DNA from: Akkermansiaceae bacterium UBA6138 | GTDB lineage: Bacteria > Verrucomicrobiota > Verrucomicrobiia > Verrucomicrobiales > DEV007 | Direction: 5' to 3' | Length of the DNA stretch: 64,000 nt | NCBI GenBank assembly: GCA_002422425.1 | Contig: DIVG01000076.1 | Coordinates: 18,330 to 82,329, forward strand | In this document: positions 1 to 7,080 of the stretch, piece by piece | Layout of the letters: each line of letters opens with the position of its first letter | Numbering within the stretch: position 1 is the first letter of the stretch | The notes under the pieces: generated by a model | Database searches by the model: none | Told to the model about the DNA's origin: nothing | The model's input: the letters and a program-made list of their open reading frames with translations, nothing else | Translations under genes and position numbers: made by a program

Positions 1-848
1 GAGTCACTCTCGAAGGCGAGGCGCGCCATCTCGAGCATGAGGGAAAATTTATCGAAGAAACGGGCCGGATCGGTGATGTCCTCGGGCTCGGTCTCGGTCG
101 TGGATGGCTTCGGCTTTTGCTCCCACTCACCGGCGGTGTGGAGACGCTCCTCAAGTTCCCTGACAGACGTCAAATACTGATCGAGCCGCGAGCGGTCGCC
201 GGAACCGAGCTGCTCTTGAAATCCCTTCATGTCCGAGGCGATCGTGTCGAGGACACTCCCCCGCTCGCGCAGCCGGCGCAGTTGCCCCTCGACCTCGGCG
301 GGGGTCCCCTGCACGAACATGCGGCGAAAGAGCGCCGACGGTTTGTCCTCGGCTGGCAGCAGGACACCGTCACGGGTCCACGAGAGACTGCGGTTCGCCT
401 TATCGATATTGACCCCGAGATTCAGCGAGGGAAAACGCGTCTGTTGCCCGAGTCGCTCCACCGCAAACTGATCGAGCGAGATGGTGTTGCGAAACCCGCT
501 CCCGGTCGGATCCATCGCGGCGGTGAGGAAGCAGTTCTCCGTCGAGTGACCACCCGTTACATTCGGATGTGAAAGACCGCTGAAGACAGTGAAGTCTTTC
601 CGGAACGGCGCGAGCAGTTCGAGGTAGGGCGAGACTTCGTAATCGGGACCGGCCTTTTTCGGGAAAAAATGCCACGGCAGGACCCCGAGGTTGTTCGAAA
701 TCAGGAGCATGCGCTGCGGCGGCTCTGTCGTCTCTTTTGCGAAGAGCGCCCGCATCCCCTCGAGCCATGGCAGCCCGAGAGTGACGCCCGCTCCGCGCAG
801 GAAACGACGGCGATCGAGGGCTGGGGAAGCGACGTGGAGAGACTTCAT
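1..848 (-). CDS. DUF1552 secreted protein, 3' end cut by window edge
   Basis: A reading frame starts at the ATG complementary to 846-848 and stays open to base 1, so about 282 codons are visible and the C-terminus is missing. The N-terminus carries a twin-arginine-like leader (RRRFLRGAG, residues 13-21) followed by a hydrophobic stretch, which suggests Tat export. The rest (SNNLGVLPWHFFPK, FSGLSHPNV, GGHSTENCFLTAA, LDQYLTSVRELEERL) matches the DUF1552 family, which is common in Planctomycetota and Verrucomicrobiota and has no firmly assigned biochemical function. It lies 5 nt downstream of the DUF1592-type cytochrome gene on the same strand. This pairing is typical for the two families, so they probably act together in the periplasm. 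Function beyond the family is unknown. Confidence 0.88.
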   Translation of the reverse strand, partial: MKSLHVASPALDRRRFLRGAGVTLGLPWLEGMRALFAKETTEPPQRMLLISNNLGVLPWHFFPKKAGPDYEVSPYLELLAPFRKDFTVFSGLSHPNVTGGHSTENCFLTAAMDPTGSGFRNTISLDQFAVERLGQQTRFPSLNLGVNIDKANRSLSWTRDGVLLPAEDKPSALFRRMFVQGTPAEVEGQLRRLRERGSVLDTIASDMKGFQEQLGSGDRSRLDQYLTSVRELEERLHTAGEWEQKPKPSTTETEPEDITDPARFFDKFSLMLEMARLAFESD

Positions 849-853
849 GGGAT

Positions 854-3370
854 CTATGGTTCGGGTGGCAGGCCGGTGAAAATTTCGCTGACGACAAGTT
901 CCTCGATGAGATTACGGACACGGTAGCCTTGATCCGCCGTCCGGTCGAGGATCGCCTCGACTTCCGGACGATCCGAAAACCGCACCGGAGTGCCCGTCGC
1001 GTAGAGCGCAAGATGATGGACGAGATTGCGGGCGAGGAGACGGGATTCGTTTCTCAGGATCGCCTTCAGCTCCCTGACATTACCAAACTTGGAGCCATCG
1101 AGGAGTTCCCCCGAAGGATCGACGGGCTGTGAAATGTAGTAGGTGTAGGGGTGCCCCGCCCGGTCGATTCCGGTGACCTTTTCGCCCTTCTCCATCCCGC
1201 GGTAATCATCGCGCCACGCCCCCATGATATCGAAATTCTCGAGGGCGAAACCGACCGGATCAAAATGGGCATGGCAGGCGGCGCAGGACTTCACCTCGGT
1301 GTGTTTCGCGAGCAACTCCCGCACCGTCGTGGCGCCGCGGATGTCGGGCTCGATCGCCGGGATGGATTTCGGAGGCGGCGGCGGCGGACTGCCGAGAATT
1401 TTTTCCATGGTCCAGACACCGCGCACCACCGGGGAAGTCGTCGTCCCGTTCGACGTGATCTTGAGCACAGACGCCTGAGTCATGATGCCTCCATAAGGGC
1501 TCGCTTCGGGCAGCGCGACCCGGCGCATCGTCGAGCCCTCCACCGGAGGCAGCCCGTAGTGCCGCGCCAGCCTGTCATTGACGTAAGTGAAATCCGAATC
1601 AACGAGAGTGGTGACAGGCAGATTCTCCTTCACCATCGCGGTGAAAAAGGCCCGTGTTTCCTTTTCCATCGAACCGACGAGATAGTCATCCCTGCGGTAT
1701 TCGGGGTAGAGCCTGTCGTCGGACTGATCGCGTCGCAGCCGTCGCAGATTGAGCCACTGGTCGGTGAAATCGACGACAAACCGGTTGAAACGTTCGTCCG
1801 CGATCAGCCGCGATACCTCGGCCCGCAGGACAACGGGTTCCGACGCTCGCCCCTCGTTGGCAAGTCGGCGCAGCGTCTCATCGGGGGCAGTGCCGGTGAG
1901 AAAATGGGAGAGTCTCGCCGCAATGGCATGGGAGCCCTGATCTGGTTCCGTCAGGAAAACAAAATGGCCCGAAGAAAGGAAGGCACCGTAGCCGTGTCGC
2001 ATCGCTTCGGCGAAGGTAGAGCCGGCGGCAAGTTGCTCGTGGATGCGCGCCTCGTAGCCGGCGATTACCTCCTCAGGGACCGGCGCAACGGCGGCGCGTT
2101 CGACAAAGCGCCGCAGCAGTCGCGGCACGTCAGCGGCGGGATTTCCGGACGTCACCCCGCGCTTCGTGAGCGGGAGGTCATCGTAGAGGACGCGGTGCGA
2201 AGCGGGAGGCCACTCGCCCTCGACGACCGGCCCCGTCACCTCAAGCCAGCGGATCGCAATTCCGGGATGACCGTCGGGCGGCATGGGCGGGAAGGAGTAA
2301 AAAAATCCGCCGTCCGTTCGGATAAACGGGACCGGCAAACCCAGCGGGCTGTATTCAAAGGTCTCGCCCTTTTTCAAGCGTATCGTTGTCTCAAACACCT
2401 TTGCCACCGGTTCCAGGTCCATCCACCCGCCCGTCTCGCGGACGTCGCCCGAGACATCGGGGCCGGAAGGCTGCCGCGCGCGGAAGCTCATCGCCACCGA
2501 CCCAGACGCCGGGACGAGGCGAAATCCGTCCACCTGCCGCACCGCCCGTCCCGAGAAGCGAACATGGTAGGCGCCGTCGTGCGGGGCGAGGAAGCCCCGC
2601 GGGTATCCGTAGTAGGGCCAGGTCGCGGAACGAAAGAGCGCCATCTCCAGCTCCGGATCGCGACGTTCTTCGGGCGTCATTTCCTTGAATCGATTTCCGT
2701 CGATGGGCACCATCTTGTCATCCTTCGCAAAGAACATCGCCTGCCGCTCCCCGAAGGTGTCGAGTCCGGGGAAAAGATCCGTTCCCGTGAAGCGCCACGA
2801 GATCGGAGCGACCGGCGCGTCGCTCACGGCAGTCGCCGCCAGCAGAGCCGCCTCGGCGGCATTGAGCCAGGCCTCAAGCTGCACCCGGGAAAGATCGAGC
2901 AGACGCGAGACCTTTGTGAAGCCATGCCACTCGCGGTCCTCGGGCAGCTTGTCACGAATATCGAGATGCGGCATCACGAGGAGATCGCGGAGACGGTTTT
3001 CATACTCCACCCGGGTGAGCCGCCGCAAGGCCCCCCGCCCCTTCGCCTCGATTTCGGCGCGATCGGCGGCATGGAGTTTGGCGGCTGACAGTTGCACCAT
3101 TTTTTCACGATCCTCTTTTGTGAGTCCGTCCGCTTTTTCCGGCGGCGGCATTTCGCCTGCGGAAATACGGTCGTGGATCCGCACCCATCGCGCGCGATTA
3201 GCCGCGTCATCGAGAGCGAAGGTAAGATCGACGAGATTGAGATCGCCCTCGCTCGTCTGCTCGTCGTGGCATTCCATGCAGTGACGGTCGAGGAAGGCGA
3301 CGATGGCCTGCTCTTCCCCCATGGAGTGTGAGACTATCAAGAAAAGAGCGATCGTGAAGCCCAGTCTCAT
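854..3370 (-). CDS. DUF1592-family multidomain c-type cytochrome-like protein
   Basis: An 838-residue secreted protein with a signal peptide (residues 1-18). A first heme-binding motif CMECH lies at residues 31-35, and a second CxxCH (SCAACHAHFDPVG) near residue 697 in the DUF1588 region. The order resembles the PVC architecture PSCyt1-DUF1587 (LRRLTRVEYENRLRDLL)-DUF1595-DUF1592-DUF1588-DUF1585 (C-terminal LARNLVHHLALYATG). Family members are thought to be periplasmic cytochromes, but the substrate is not known. The ATG overlaps the stop of the upstream iclR gene by 4 nt (ATGA), implying translational coupling. DUF1552 follows after 5 nt, so iclR-DUF1592-DUF1552 is one operon. Both heme motifs are intact. 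The family call is firm; the reaction is not. Confidence 0.92.
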   Translation of the reverse strand: MRLGFTIALFLIVSHSMGEEQAIVAFLDRHCMECHDEQTSEGDLNLVDLTFALDDAANRARWVRIHDRISAGEMPPPEKADGLTKEDREKMVQLSAAKLHAADRAEIEAKGRGALRRLTRVEYENRLRDLLVMPHLDIRDKLPEDREWHGFTKVSRLLDLSRVQLEAWLNAAEAALLAATAVSDAPVAPISWRFTGTDLFPGLDTFGERQAMFFAKDDKMVPIDGNRFKEMTPEERRDPELEMALFRSATWPYYGYPRGFLAPHDGAYHVRFSGRAVRQVDGFRLVPASGSVAMSFRARQPSGPDVSGDVRETGGWMDLEPVAKVFETTIRLKKGETFEYSPLGLPVPFIRTDGGFFYSFPPMPPDGHPGIAIRWLEVTGPVVEGEWPPASHRVLYDDLPLTKRGVTSGNPAADVPRLLRRFVERAAVAPVPEEVIAGYEARIHEQLAAGSTFAEAMRHGYGAFLSSGHFVFLTEPDQGSHAIAARLSHFLTGTAPDETLRRLANEGRASEPVVLRAEVSRLIADERFNRFVVDFTDQWLNLRRLRRDQSDDRLYPEYRRDDYLVGSMEKETRAFFTAMVKENLPVTTLVDSDFTYVNDRLARHYGLPPVEGSTMRRVALPEASPYGGIMTQASVLKITSNGTTTSPVVRGVWTMEKILGSPPPPPPKSIPAIEPDIRGATTVRELLAKHTEVKSCAACHAHFDPVGFALENFDIMGAWRDDYRGMEKGEKVTGIDRAGHPYTYYISQPVDPSGELLDGSKFGNVRELKAILRNESRLLARNLVHHLALYATGTPVRFSDRPEVEAILDRTADQGYRVRNLIEELVVSEIFTGLPPEP

Positions 3371-4182
3371 CGCACAGCCTCCCCGCGCAAGGCCGACGAG
3401 GCGAGGCGTCCCGCTTCTTTCACGATCGGAGCCAGCTCCGCGATACGCCGCTCATCGAGCCGTCGGGATGGACCCGTGATCCAGAGCGAAGCGACCGCCG
3501 TTCCGGCCCGCTCGAGAATGGGCGCGCCGAGGCAGTGATCCCCCTCAAGATGCTCGCCGAGATCGGTCGAGAATCCTTCCCGCTTTGCCTCATCGAGACA
3601 CCGCAGAAAGTCGGCCGCATTCGAAATCGTCCACGGATGAAAGGCCTCGAAAGACAAGGCCGCGACGGCGGTCTCCCGATCTCCGGGCGAGGCGAACGCG
3701 AGGATGCATTTTCCCGGCGCGCTGGTGTGCACCGGAAAGCGCGACCCCCGCTCCACGTAAAACTTGATCGACGCCGTCCCGATGACCCGTTCGAGGACAA
3801 GCCCCTCGCTCGCGACAAGGATACCAAGATGAGCCGCTTCCCCCGTTTCCTCACTAAGCCACGGCATCGTAGGCAGAGCCGCCTCGGCGAGGGGAACGTC
3901 GTCGAGGACAGGCTGACAGAGTTGCCGCAATTTTCCGCTGAGCCGCAGCCGTTTCTCAGGGTCTCTCGTCAGATAGCCATGAGCCGTGAGCGCCTGCGTC
4001 GTGCGGCAGACGAAGTTGGCTGTCAAGCCGAGTTTCCCTGCAATTTCCGTCTGGGTCGATCCTTCGGATCGCTTCCCGAGGCACTCCAGCACCGCGAGGG
4101 CACGGTCCAGCCCGGGGGTGCGGTAGCCCGAATCGTTGATCTTTGCGTCGATGCTTATTTCTATATTTGCTATCCTTCGCAA
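3367..4182 (-). CDS. IclR-family transcriptional regulator
   Basis: The N-terminal winged helix (LDRALAVLECLGKRSEG, then TQTEIAGKLGLTANFVCRTT) and C-terminal effector domain (ERVIGTASIKFYVERGSRF, HTSAPGKCILAFA) are typical of IclR regulators of about 250-270 residues. The open frame extends upstream to 4317, but that extension runs through an intergenic palindromic repeat and is unlike the family. No ATG exists near the expected start; a TTG at 4180-4182 is the best candidate (271 aa) and is uncertain. The gene is first in an operon, its stop overlapping the DUF1592 start by 4 nt, so it probably controls that operon and itself. The upstream region holds repeated GCAATATAGAAA-like sequences that could be its operators. 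The ligand is unknown. Confidence 0.88.
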   Translation of the reverse strand: MRRIANIEISIDAKINDSGYRTPGLDRALAVLECLGKRSEGSTQTEIAGKLGLTANFVCRTTQALTAHGYLTRDPEKRLRLSGKLRQLCQPVLDDVPLAEAALPTMPWLSEETGEAAHLGILVASEGLVLERVIGTASIKFYVERGSRFPVHTSAPGKCILAFASPGDRETAVAALSFEAFHPWTISNAADFLRCLDEAKREGFSTDLGEHLEGDHCLGAPILERAGTAVASLWITGPSRRLDERRIAELAPIVKEAGRLASSALRGEAVR

Positions 4183-4237
4183 TGATAGAAACGCGTCGAA
4201 GTATTGTCGGCAATATAGAAATTCGCCGCAATAGCGT
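4157..4237. promoter_or_regulatory. Operator-like repeat array between iclR and gntR
   Basis: Three related sequences are visible: an inverted copy ATTTCTATATTTGC (4157-4170), GCAATGATAGAAAC (4179-4192) and GCAATATAGAAAT (4210-4222). A partial GCAATAG lies at 4229-4235. The two direct copies start 31 nt apart, close to three helical turns. The inverted copy pairs with the last copy as a palindrome with one extra base. TATTG-TCGG-CAATA (4202-4215) is a further small palindrome. The array sits between divergent regulator genes, so binding by the IclR or GntR protein is the natural inference; which one is not determinable here. Confidence 0.55.
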
Positions 4238-4282
4238 GCGGTGGGAAGCGCGACAAATTGCCCGTCCCTTTCCTCAGGGGGC

Positions 4283-4345
4283 GGCTTGGCAAGCCCCTTT
4301 CCTTGTTCTCCACGCACTCAAGGAACGGGGCTTGCCTAAGCCCCG
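4283..4345. repeat. Palindromic intergenic repeat pair (TTGGCAA/TTGCCTAA family)
   Basis: Two hairpin-forming units face each other. GGCTTGGCAAGCC is at 4283-4295, and CGGGGCTT-GCCT-AAGCCCCG at 4326-4345 (8-bp stem, GCCT loop). The flanking CCTTTCCTT and AAGGAACGG make the pair a larger inverted repeat. Related units recur at 7954-8008, 27582-27700 and 31891-31905. The units lie between iclR and gntR. Confidence 0.7.
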
Positions 4346-4427
4346 TCTTCTCAGGCTTCGCAAATTCCCGATGGCGCCTTGCCGTTGTGTGATATTATTG
4401 CGAACACCTCGACGCCCGCACTTTTCC

Positions 4428-5132
4428 ATGCCTTCTCTCACCCCTCTCACCCCGAACCCGCGGCCGCGCTCTGCCGGCAAACACATCGTTGTGCGCGGGC
4501 TGCTCGCGGGACTGCTCAAGGGCGAATGGGTGGGTGGCGCCCGTCTCACCGAAGCGGAGGCGGTGGAAAAATTCGGCGTCAGCCGCACACCCGTCCGGGA
4601 AGCGCTCCTTGAGTTGCAGGGGCTCGGACTCATCGAACTGCGACGGAACTGCGGGGCGGTCTTTCTCCCCTTCGGCCCCGATCAGTTACGCGAAATCTAC
4701 GACGTGCGCTCCCTCCTCGAGGTCGAGGCGGCCCGACTCGCCGCAGGCCGGGTCGATGCGGACACGTTGCGTTCCCTCTTCGCCGCCTTCACCATGATCC
4801 GCGAGTCGGGCGGGATCGATCCCGACTGGAAACACGACCGAACCCTCCACCGCACCATCGCCGCCGCGTCGGGAAATCATCGGCTTAGCTCTGAAATCTC
4901 GCGTTATGGCGAGGTGATCCAATCCGTCCGCGAAATCGTCGGGGAGCAAAGCTACGGCATCCACGAGACCACTGCTGACGAACACCTCGCTATTCTGGAA
5001 GCGATCCGACAGGGTGACGCTGACGCCGCCGCCGCCGCGATGAAAGCCCACCTCTCGCAGGCATCGGACTCCGCCGCCAAGGCCGCTGATCTGATGCGCT
5101 CGCTCGGCAGTGAAGAACAGGTGGAAGCCTGA
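4428..5132 (+). CDS. GntR-family regulator, FCD (FadR-like) subgroup
   Basis: Starting at ATG 4428 the product has 234 residues, the usual size for FadR-type GntR proteins; the longer open frame from 4143 would add a non-homologous leader. The N-terminal winged helix includes LTEAEAVEKFGVSRTPVREALLELQGLGL, broken here as LTEAEAVEKFGVSRTPVREA plus LLELQGLGL. The C-terminal all-helical FCD domain shows LREIYDVRSLLEVEAARLAA and the late EHLAILEAI...MKAHL pattern that supplies metal-ligand histidines in this subgroup. FCD regulators usually respond to organic or sugar acids. It is divergent from iclR and convergent with the SOUL gene (2 nt between stops). The target could be itself or the neighbouring iclR operon. 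Confidence 0.9.
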   Translation: MPSLTPLTPNPRPRSAGKHIVVRGLLAGLLKGEWVGGARLTEAEAVEKFGVSRTPVREALLELQGLGLIELRRNCGAVFLPFGPDQLREIYDVRSLLEVEAARLAAGRVDADTLRSLFAAFTMIRESGGIDPDWKHDRTLHRTIAAASGNHRLSSEISRYGEVIQSVREIVGEQSYGIHETTADEHLAILEAIRQGDADAAAAAMKAHLSQASDSAAKAADLMRSLGSEEQVEA

Positions 5133-5134
5133 AC

Positions 5135-5725
5135 TCACTTCAGCTTCAGCAGGACCTCGTTCCGCCGCATCGACGCCGGAGTCCAGGGCGGATCATAACC
5201 GGCGTAGACGGGGGCACCGACGGACTCGAGGCCTTCTTTGGCGATTCTTTCGCGCAATTCGGCGAGCTTTGCAGCCCGATCTTCCGCCCCGCTGCGTCCG
5301 CGGTAACGGATCACGGCATACTTGCCTCCGCTCATTTTCGAGAGCTTTACCGTAGGATCGGCGGGCGCGGGAGCTCCCGCCTTCGCGATGGCGGCGGGAA
5401 CGACGAACTGCATCTCCCCGAGAGCACCGTCGCCCGAGGCCGGCATGAAAACGGGCGTGGTCATGGCGATTTTTTGATCGGCGGCGTTCTCACCCGAGAT
5501 GTATTTGAAAAGGCGGCCGAAGCTCCCGCCCTGCTCACCTCCCTTCATCGGTGTGGAAACGACGAGGTGCGGTGCATAGTCACGAATCTCAAAAGACCCG
5601 TCTTTTTTCACCAGCTCGAAACTCGCCGTTTCATAACCGGCGCGAGAGGTCGAGACAAAGACGGTGCCAACGAGGACGAGAACCGCGATGCCGCTGATCC
5701 AGAGGGAGAGACGGAGCCTTTTCAT
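5135..5725 (-). CDS. SOUL-family heme-binding protein, secreted or membrane-anchored
   Basis: A 196-residue protein with an N-terminal hydrophobic segment (residues 7-27; signal peptide or anchor) followed by a SOUL/HBP domain: FEIRDYAPHLVVST, FGRLFKYISGEN, KIAMTTPVFM, and a C-terminal VYAGYDPPWTPASMRRNEVL that is highly characteristic. SOUL proteins bind heme or tetrapyrroles in several lineages; the bacterial role is poorly defined. The gene ends 2 nt from the convergent gntR and lies 37 nt downstream of folB on the same strand. The heme decarboxylase chdC is about 1.4 kb away, but no operon link is visible. Confidence 0.9.
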   Translation of the reverse strand: MKRLRLSLWISGIAVLVLVGTVFVSTSRAGYETASFELVKKDGSFEIRDYAPHLVVSTPMKGGEQGGSFGRLFKYISGENAADQKIAMTTPVFMPASGDGALGEMQFVVPAAIAKAGAPAPADPTVKLSKMSGGKYAVIRYRGRSGAEDRAAKLAELRERIAKEGLESVGAPVYAGYDPPWTPASMRRNEVLLKLK

Positions 5726-5762
5726 GCAAAAGATACGTGTACTGACCCGATCGGGGCTCGGC

Positions 5763-6122
5763 TCAGACGTGTTCGCGGGCTCGCGTGATCAGCACACTGA
5801 CGCTTTCGCAATCGGGCAGGATGAATTTCACGACCTCCAGCGTCACCGCACAGACACCGTCGAAGGAGATCACCGCCGCAGCGAGATCCTCCGCGAGCGT
5901 CTCGATCAGCTTGCGTTCTCCCGTCGCGGCGACTTCGCGGAGACTCAGGGAGACCTGATAATAATCGATCGTGTGCTCGATGCGGTCGTCGAAACCTTTG
6001 AAGGACTTCGAAAGGGTGATCGTGACATTGACCGCCACGCTCTGCGGCACGGCGCGCTCCTCATCGGGCACTCCCACCCGCGTGACTAGACGCAGGCCTT
6101 TGATGTGAATGTGATCGCTCAT
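5763..6122 (-). CDS. folB: Dihydroneopterin aldolase
   Basis: A 119-residue protein matching FolB in length and pattern: IHIKGLRLVTRVGVPDEER at the start, the central IDYYQVS, the helix RKLIETLAEDLA, and the C-terminal VEVVKF-like segment (TLEVVKFILPDCESVSVLI). FolB converts 7,8-dihydroneopterin to 6-hydroxymethyl-7,8-dihydropterin and glycolaldehyde in folate synthesis, in the cytoplasm. The conserved catalytic Glu of the GVPDEER segment is present. No other folate genes are adjacent; the paralogous epimerase activity (FolX) cannot be excluded. A pair of palindromic repeats lies just upstream. Confidence 0.9.
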   Translation of the reverse strand: MSDHIHIKGLRLVTRVGVPDEERAVPQSVAVNVTITLSKSFKGFDDRIEHTIDYYQVSLSLREVAATGERKLIETLAEDLAAAVISFDGVCAVTLEVVKFILPDCESVSVLITRAREHV

Positions 6123-6135
6123 GATAGTTCTGAAA

Positions 6136-6216
6136 CAAGGAGGGGCGACATTCCTGTCGCCCGGCAGTCGGCTGACGATGAAACGAGAGGGACAGGAATG
6201 TCCCTCCTCCTTGGGG
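6136..6216. repeat. Inverted pair of GACA-TTCC-TGTC hairpin repeats
   Basis: The first unit, AAGGAGG followed by GGGCGACA-TTCC-TGTCGCCC, has its stem at 6143-6162. The second unit is in the opposite orientation, AGGGACA-GGAA-TGTCCCT at 6188-6205, followed by CCTCCTT. Both keep the GACA/TGTC core and a TTCC (or GGAA) loop, while the outer stem pairs differ in a compensating way. A third copy with another stem, GGTGGACA-TTCC-TGTCCACC, is at 52250-52269. The pair lies between the folB start and the dciA-like stop. Confidence 0.75.
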
Positions 6217-6242
6217 CGATAAGGGAGTCGTGGAGCATTGGT

Positions 6243-6611
6243 TCACCCCAGCCGAAAGCGGATGTCGCGAATGTTTTCGGCGCCGAAGCGCTCCTGCATG
6301 CGGCGGAGGAGCTGGCCTTTCATGCGTTCAAGCTCGTAATGCACAGTCGAGTGGAGCACCTGGATACTGAGGACTTTTTTCTCAAGCGCGACGGGGCGGG
6401 CGTTGCTGCCGATAAAGTTGTCGACCATCTCGCTCCAGGCCTCGAAGACTTGCTCTTCGTTGAAGCGGTCCTTCAGCCCGAGACCTTTCATGGCCTTACC
6501 GACGACGGATTCGATCTCCTGCTCGTATTTGGAGACATCCTGCGGTTCCCAGTAGCCGCGCCATTCGGCGAGGACGCGGTCTTTGAGGGGACGTCGTGGG
6601 CGGTAGCGCAT
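6243..6611 (-). CDS. DUF721/DciA-family protein, probable replicative helicase-associated factor
   Basis: A 122-residue protein resembling the DUF721 (DciA) family: a central helix-rich segment with FNEEQVFEAWSEMVDNFIGSN, then the conserved strand-turn NARPVALEKKVLSIQVLHS and the helix VHYELERMKGQLLRRM, ending IRDIRFRLG. In bacteria lacking DnaC/DnaI, DciA interacts with and helps load the DnaB helicase; that role is inferred from the family only. A basic N-terminus (RYRPRRPLK) may contact DNA. It is upstream of folB on the same strand, with repeats between, so co-transcription is uncertain. Confidence 0.8.
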   Translation of the reverse strand: MRYRPRRPLKDRVLAEWRGYWEPQDVSKYEQEIESVVGKAMKGLGLKDRFNEEQVFEAWSEMVDNFIGSNARPVALEKKVLSIQVLHSTVHYELERMKGQLLRRMQERFGAENIRDIRFRLG

Positions 6612-6706
6612 ACGGGTGTAAGGCTAGTGCGGGACGGACCAAAACTCCATAAAAAAACGGCACGACCCCGGGGGAAGCACCGTTTCCAGTCCTGCGAGGG
6701 GGAAAA

Positions 6707-6946
6707 TCACACGTCTTTGCCGTTGTTTCCAATCGCCTCGACGGGGCAGCCTTCCATGGCCTCTTCGCAGAGGGCCCGCTCTTCGGGCGTGGTGGGCTGT
6801 TTGTAGACGTAGGAATAACCACCGTCTTCGTTCCGGGTGAAGTTGTCTGTCGCCGTTTCACGGCAGAGATCACAGTCGATGCACTGGTCATCGACGTAGA
6901 ACTCACCCGCCACGTTGTCGTCGTATCTGTTTTCGAGATCTGCCAT
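6707..6946 (-). CDS. Single-cluster [4Fe-4S] ferredoxin
   Basis: Starting at the ATG complementary to 6944-6946 gives a 79-residue ferredoxin: MADLENRYDDNVAGEF, then CIDCDLCRETAT with three cysteines in CxxCxxC spacing and a distal CPVEAIG cysteine. This is the ligand set of a single [4Fe-4S] cluster. The protein is acidic and soluble, so it is probably a small cytoplasmic electron carrier. The longer frame to 7063 would cross the intergenic region and is not needed. It is transcribed divergently from chdC with about 134 nt between starts, an arrangement that might reflect shared control with heme synthesis; this is inference. Confidence 0.9.
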   Translation of the reverse strand: MADLENRYDDNVAGEFYVDDQCIDCDLCRETATDNFTRNEDGGYSYVYKQPTTPEERALCEEAMEGCPVEAIGNNGKDV

Positions 6947-7080
6947 ACTGTTTTCTACGTGAGTGACCCTTCTGAGGCGCGCAAAACTAGGATTTTTTTT
7001 GAGTGGACGCAACCGATTTCGTCGGCTTGTTGAAGAGCTTGTCATCACGGCAACGAATGGCAAGGTAAGTCCTCATCTCT

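Noticed and set aside
1151..3088. 645-codon plus-strand open frame
   Set aside because: It is antisense to the DUF1592 gene, has no recognisable domain and an Arg/Gly/His-rich composition typical of shadow frames in GC-rich DNA.
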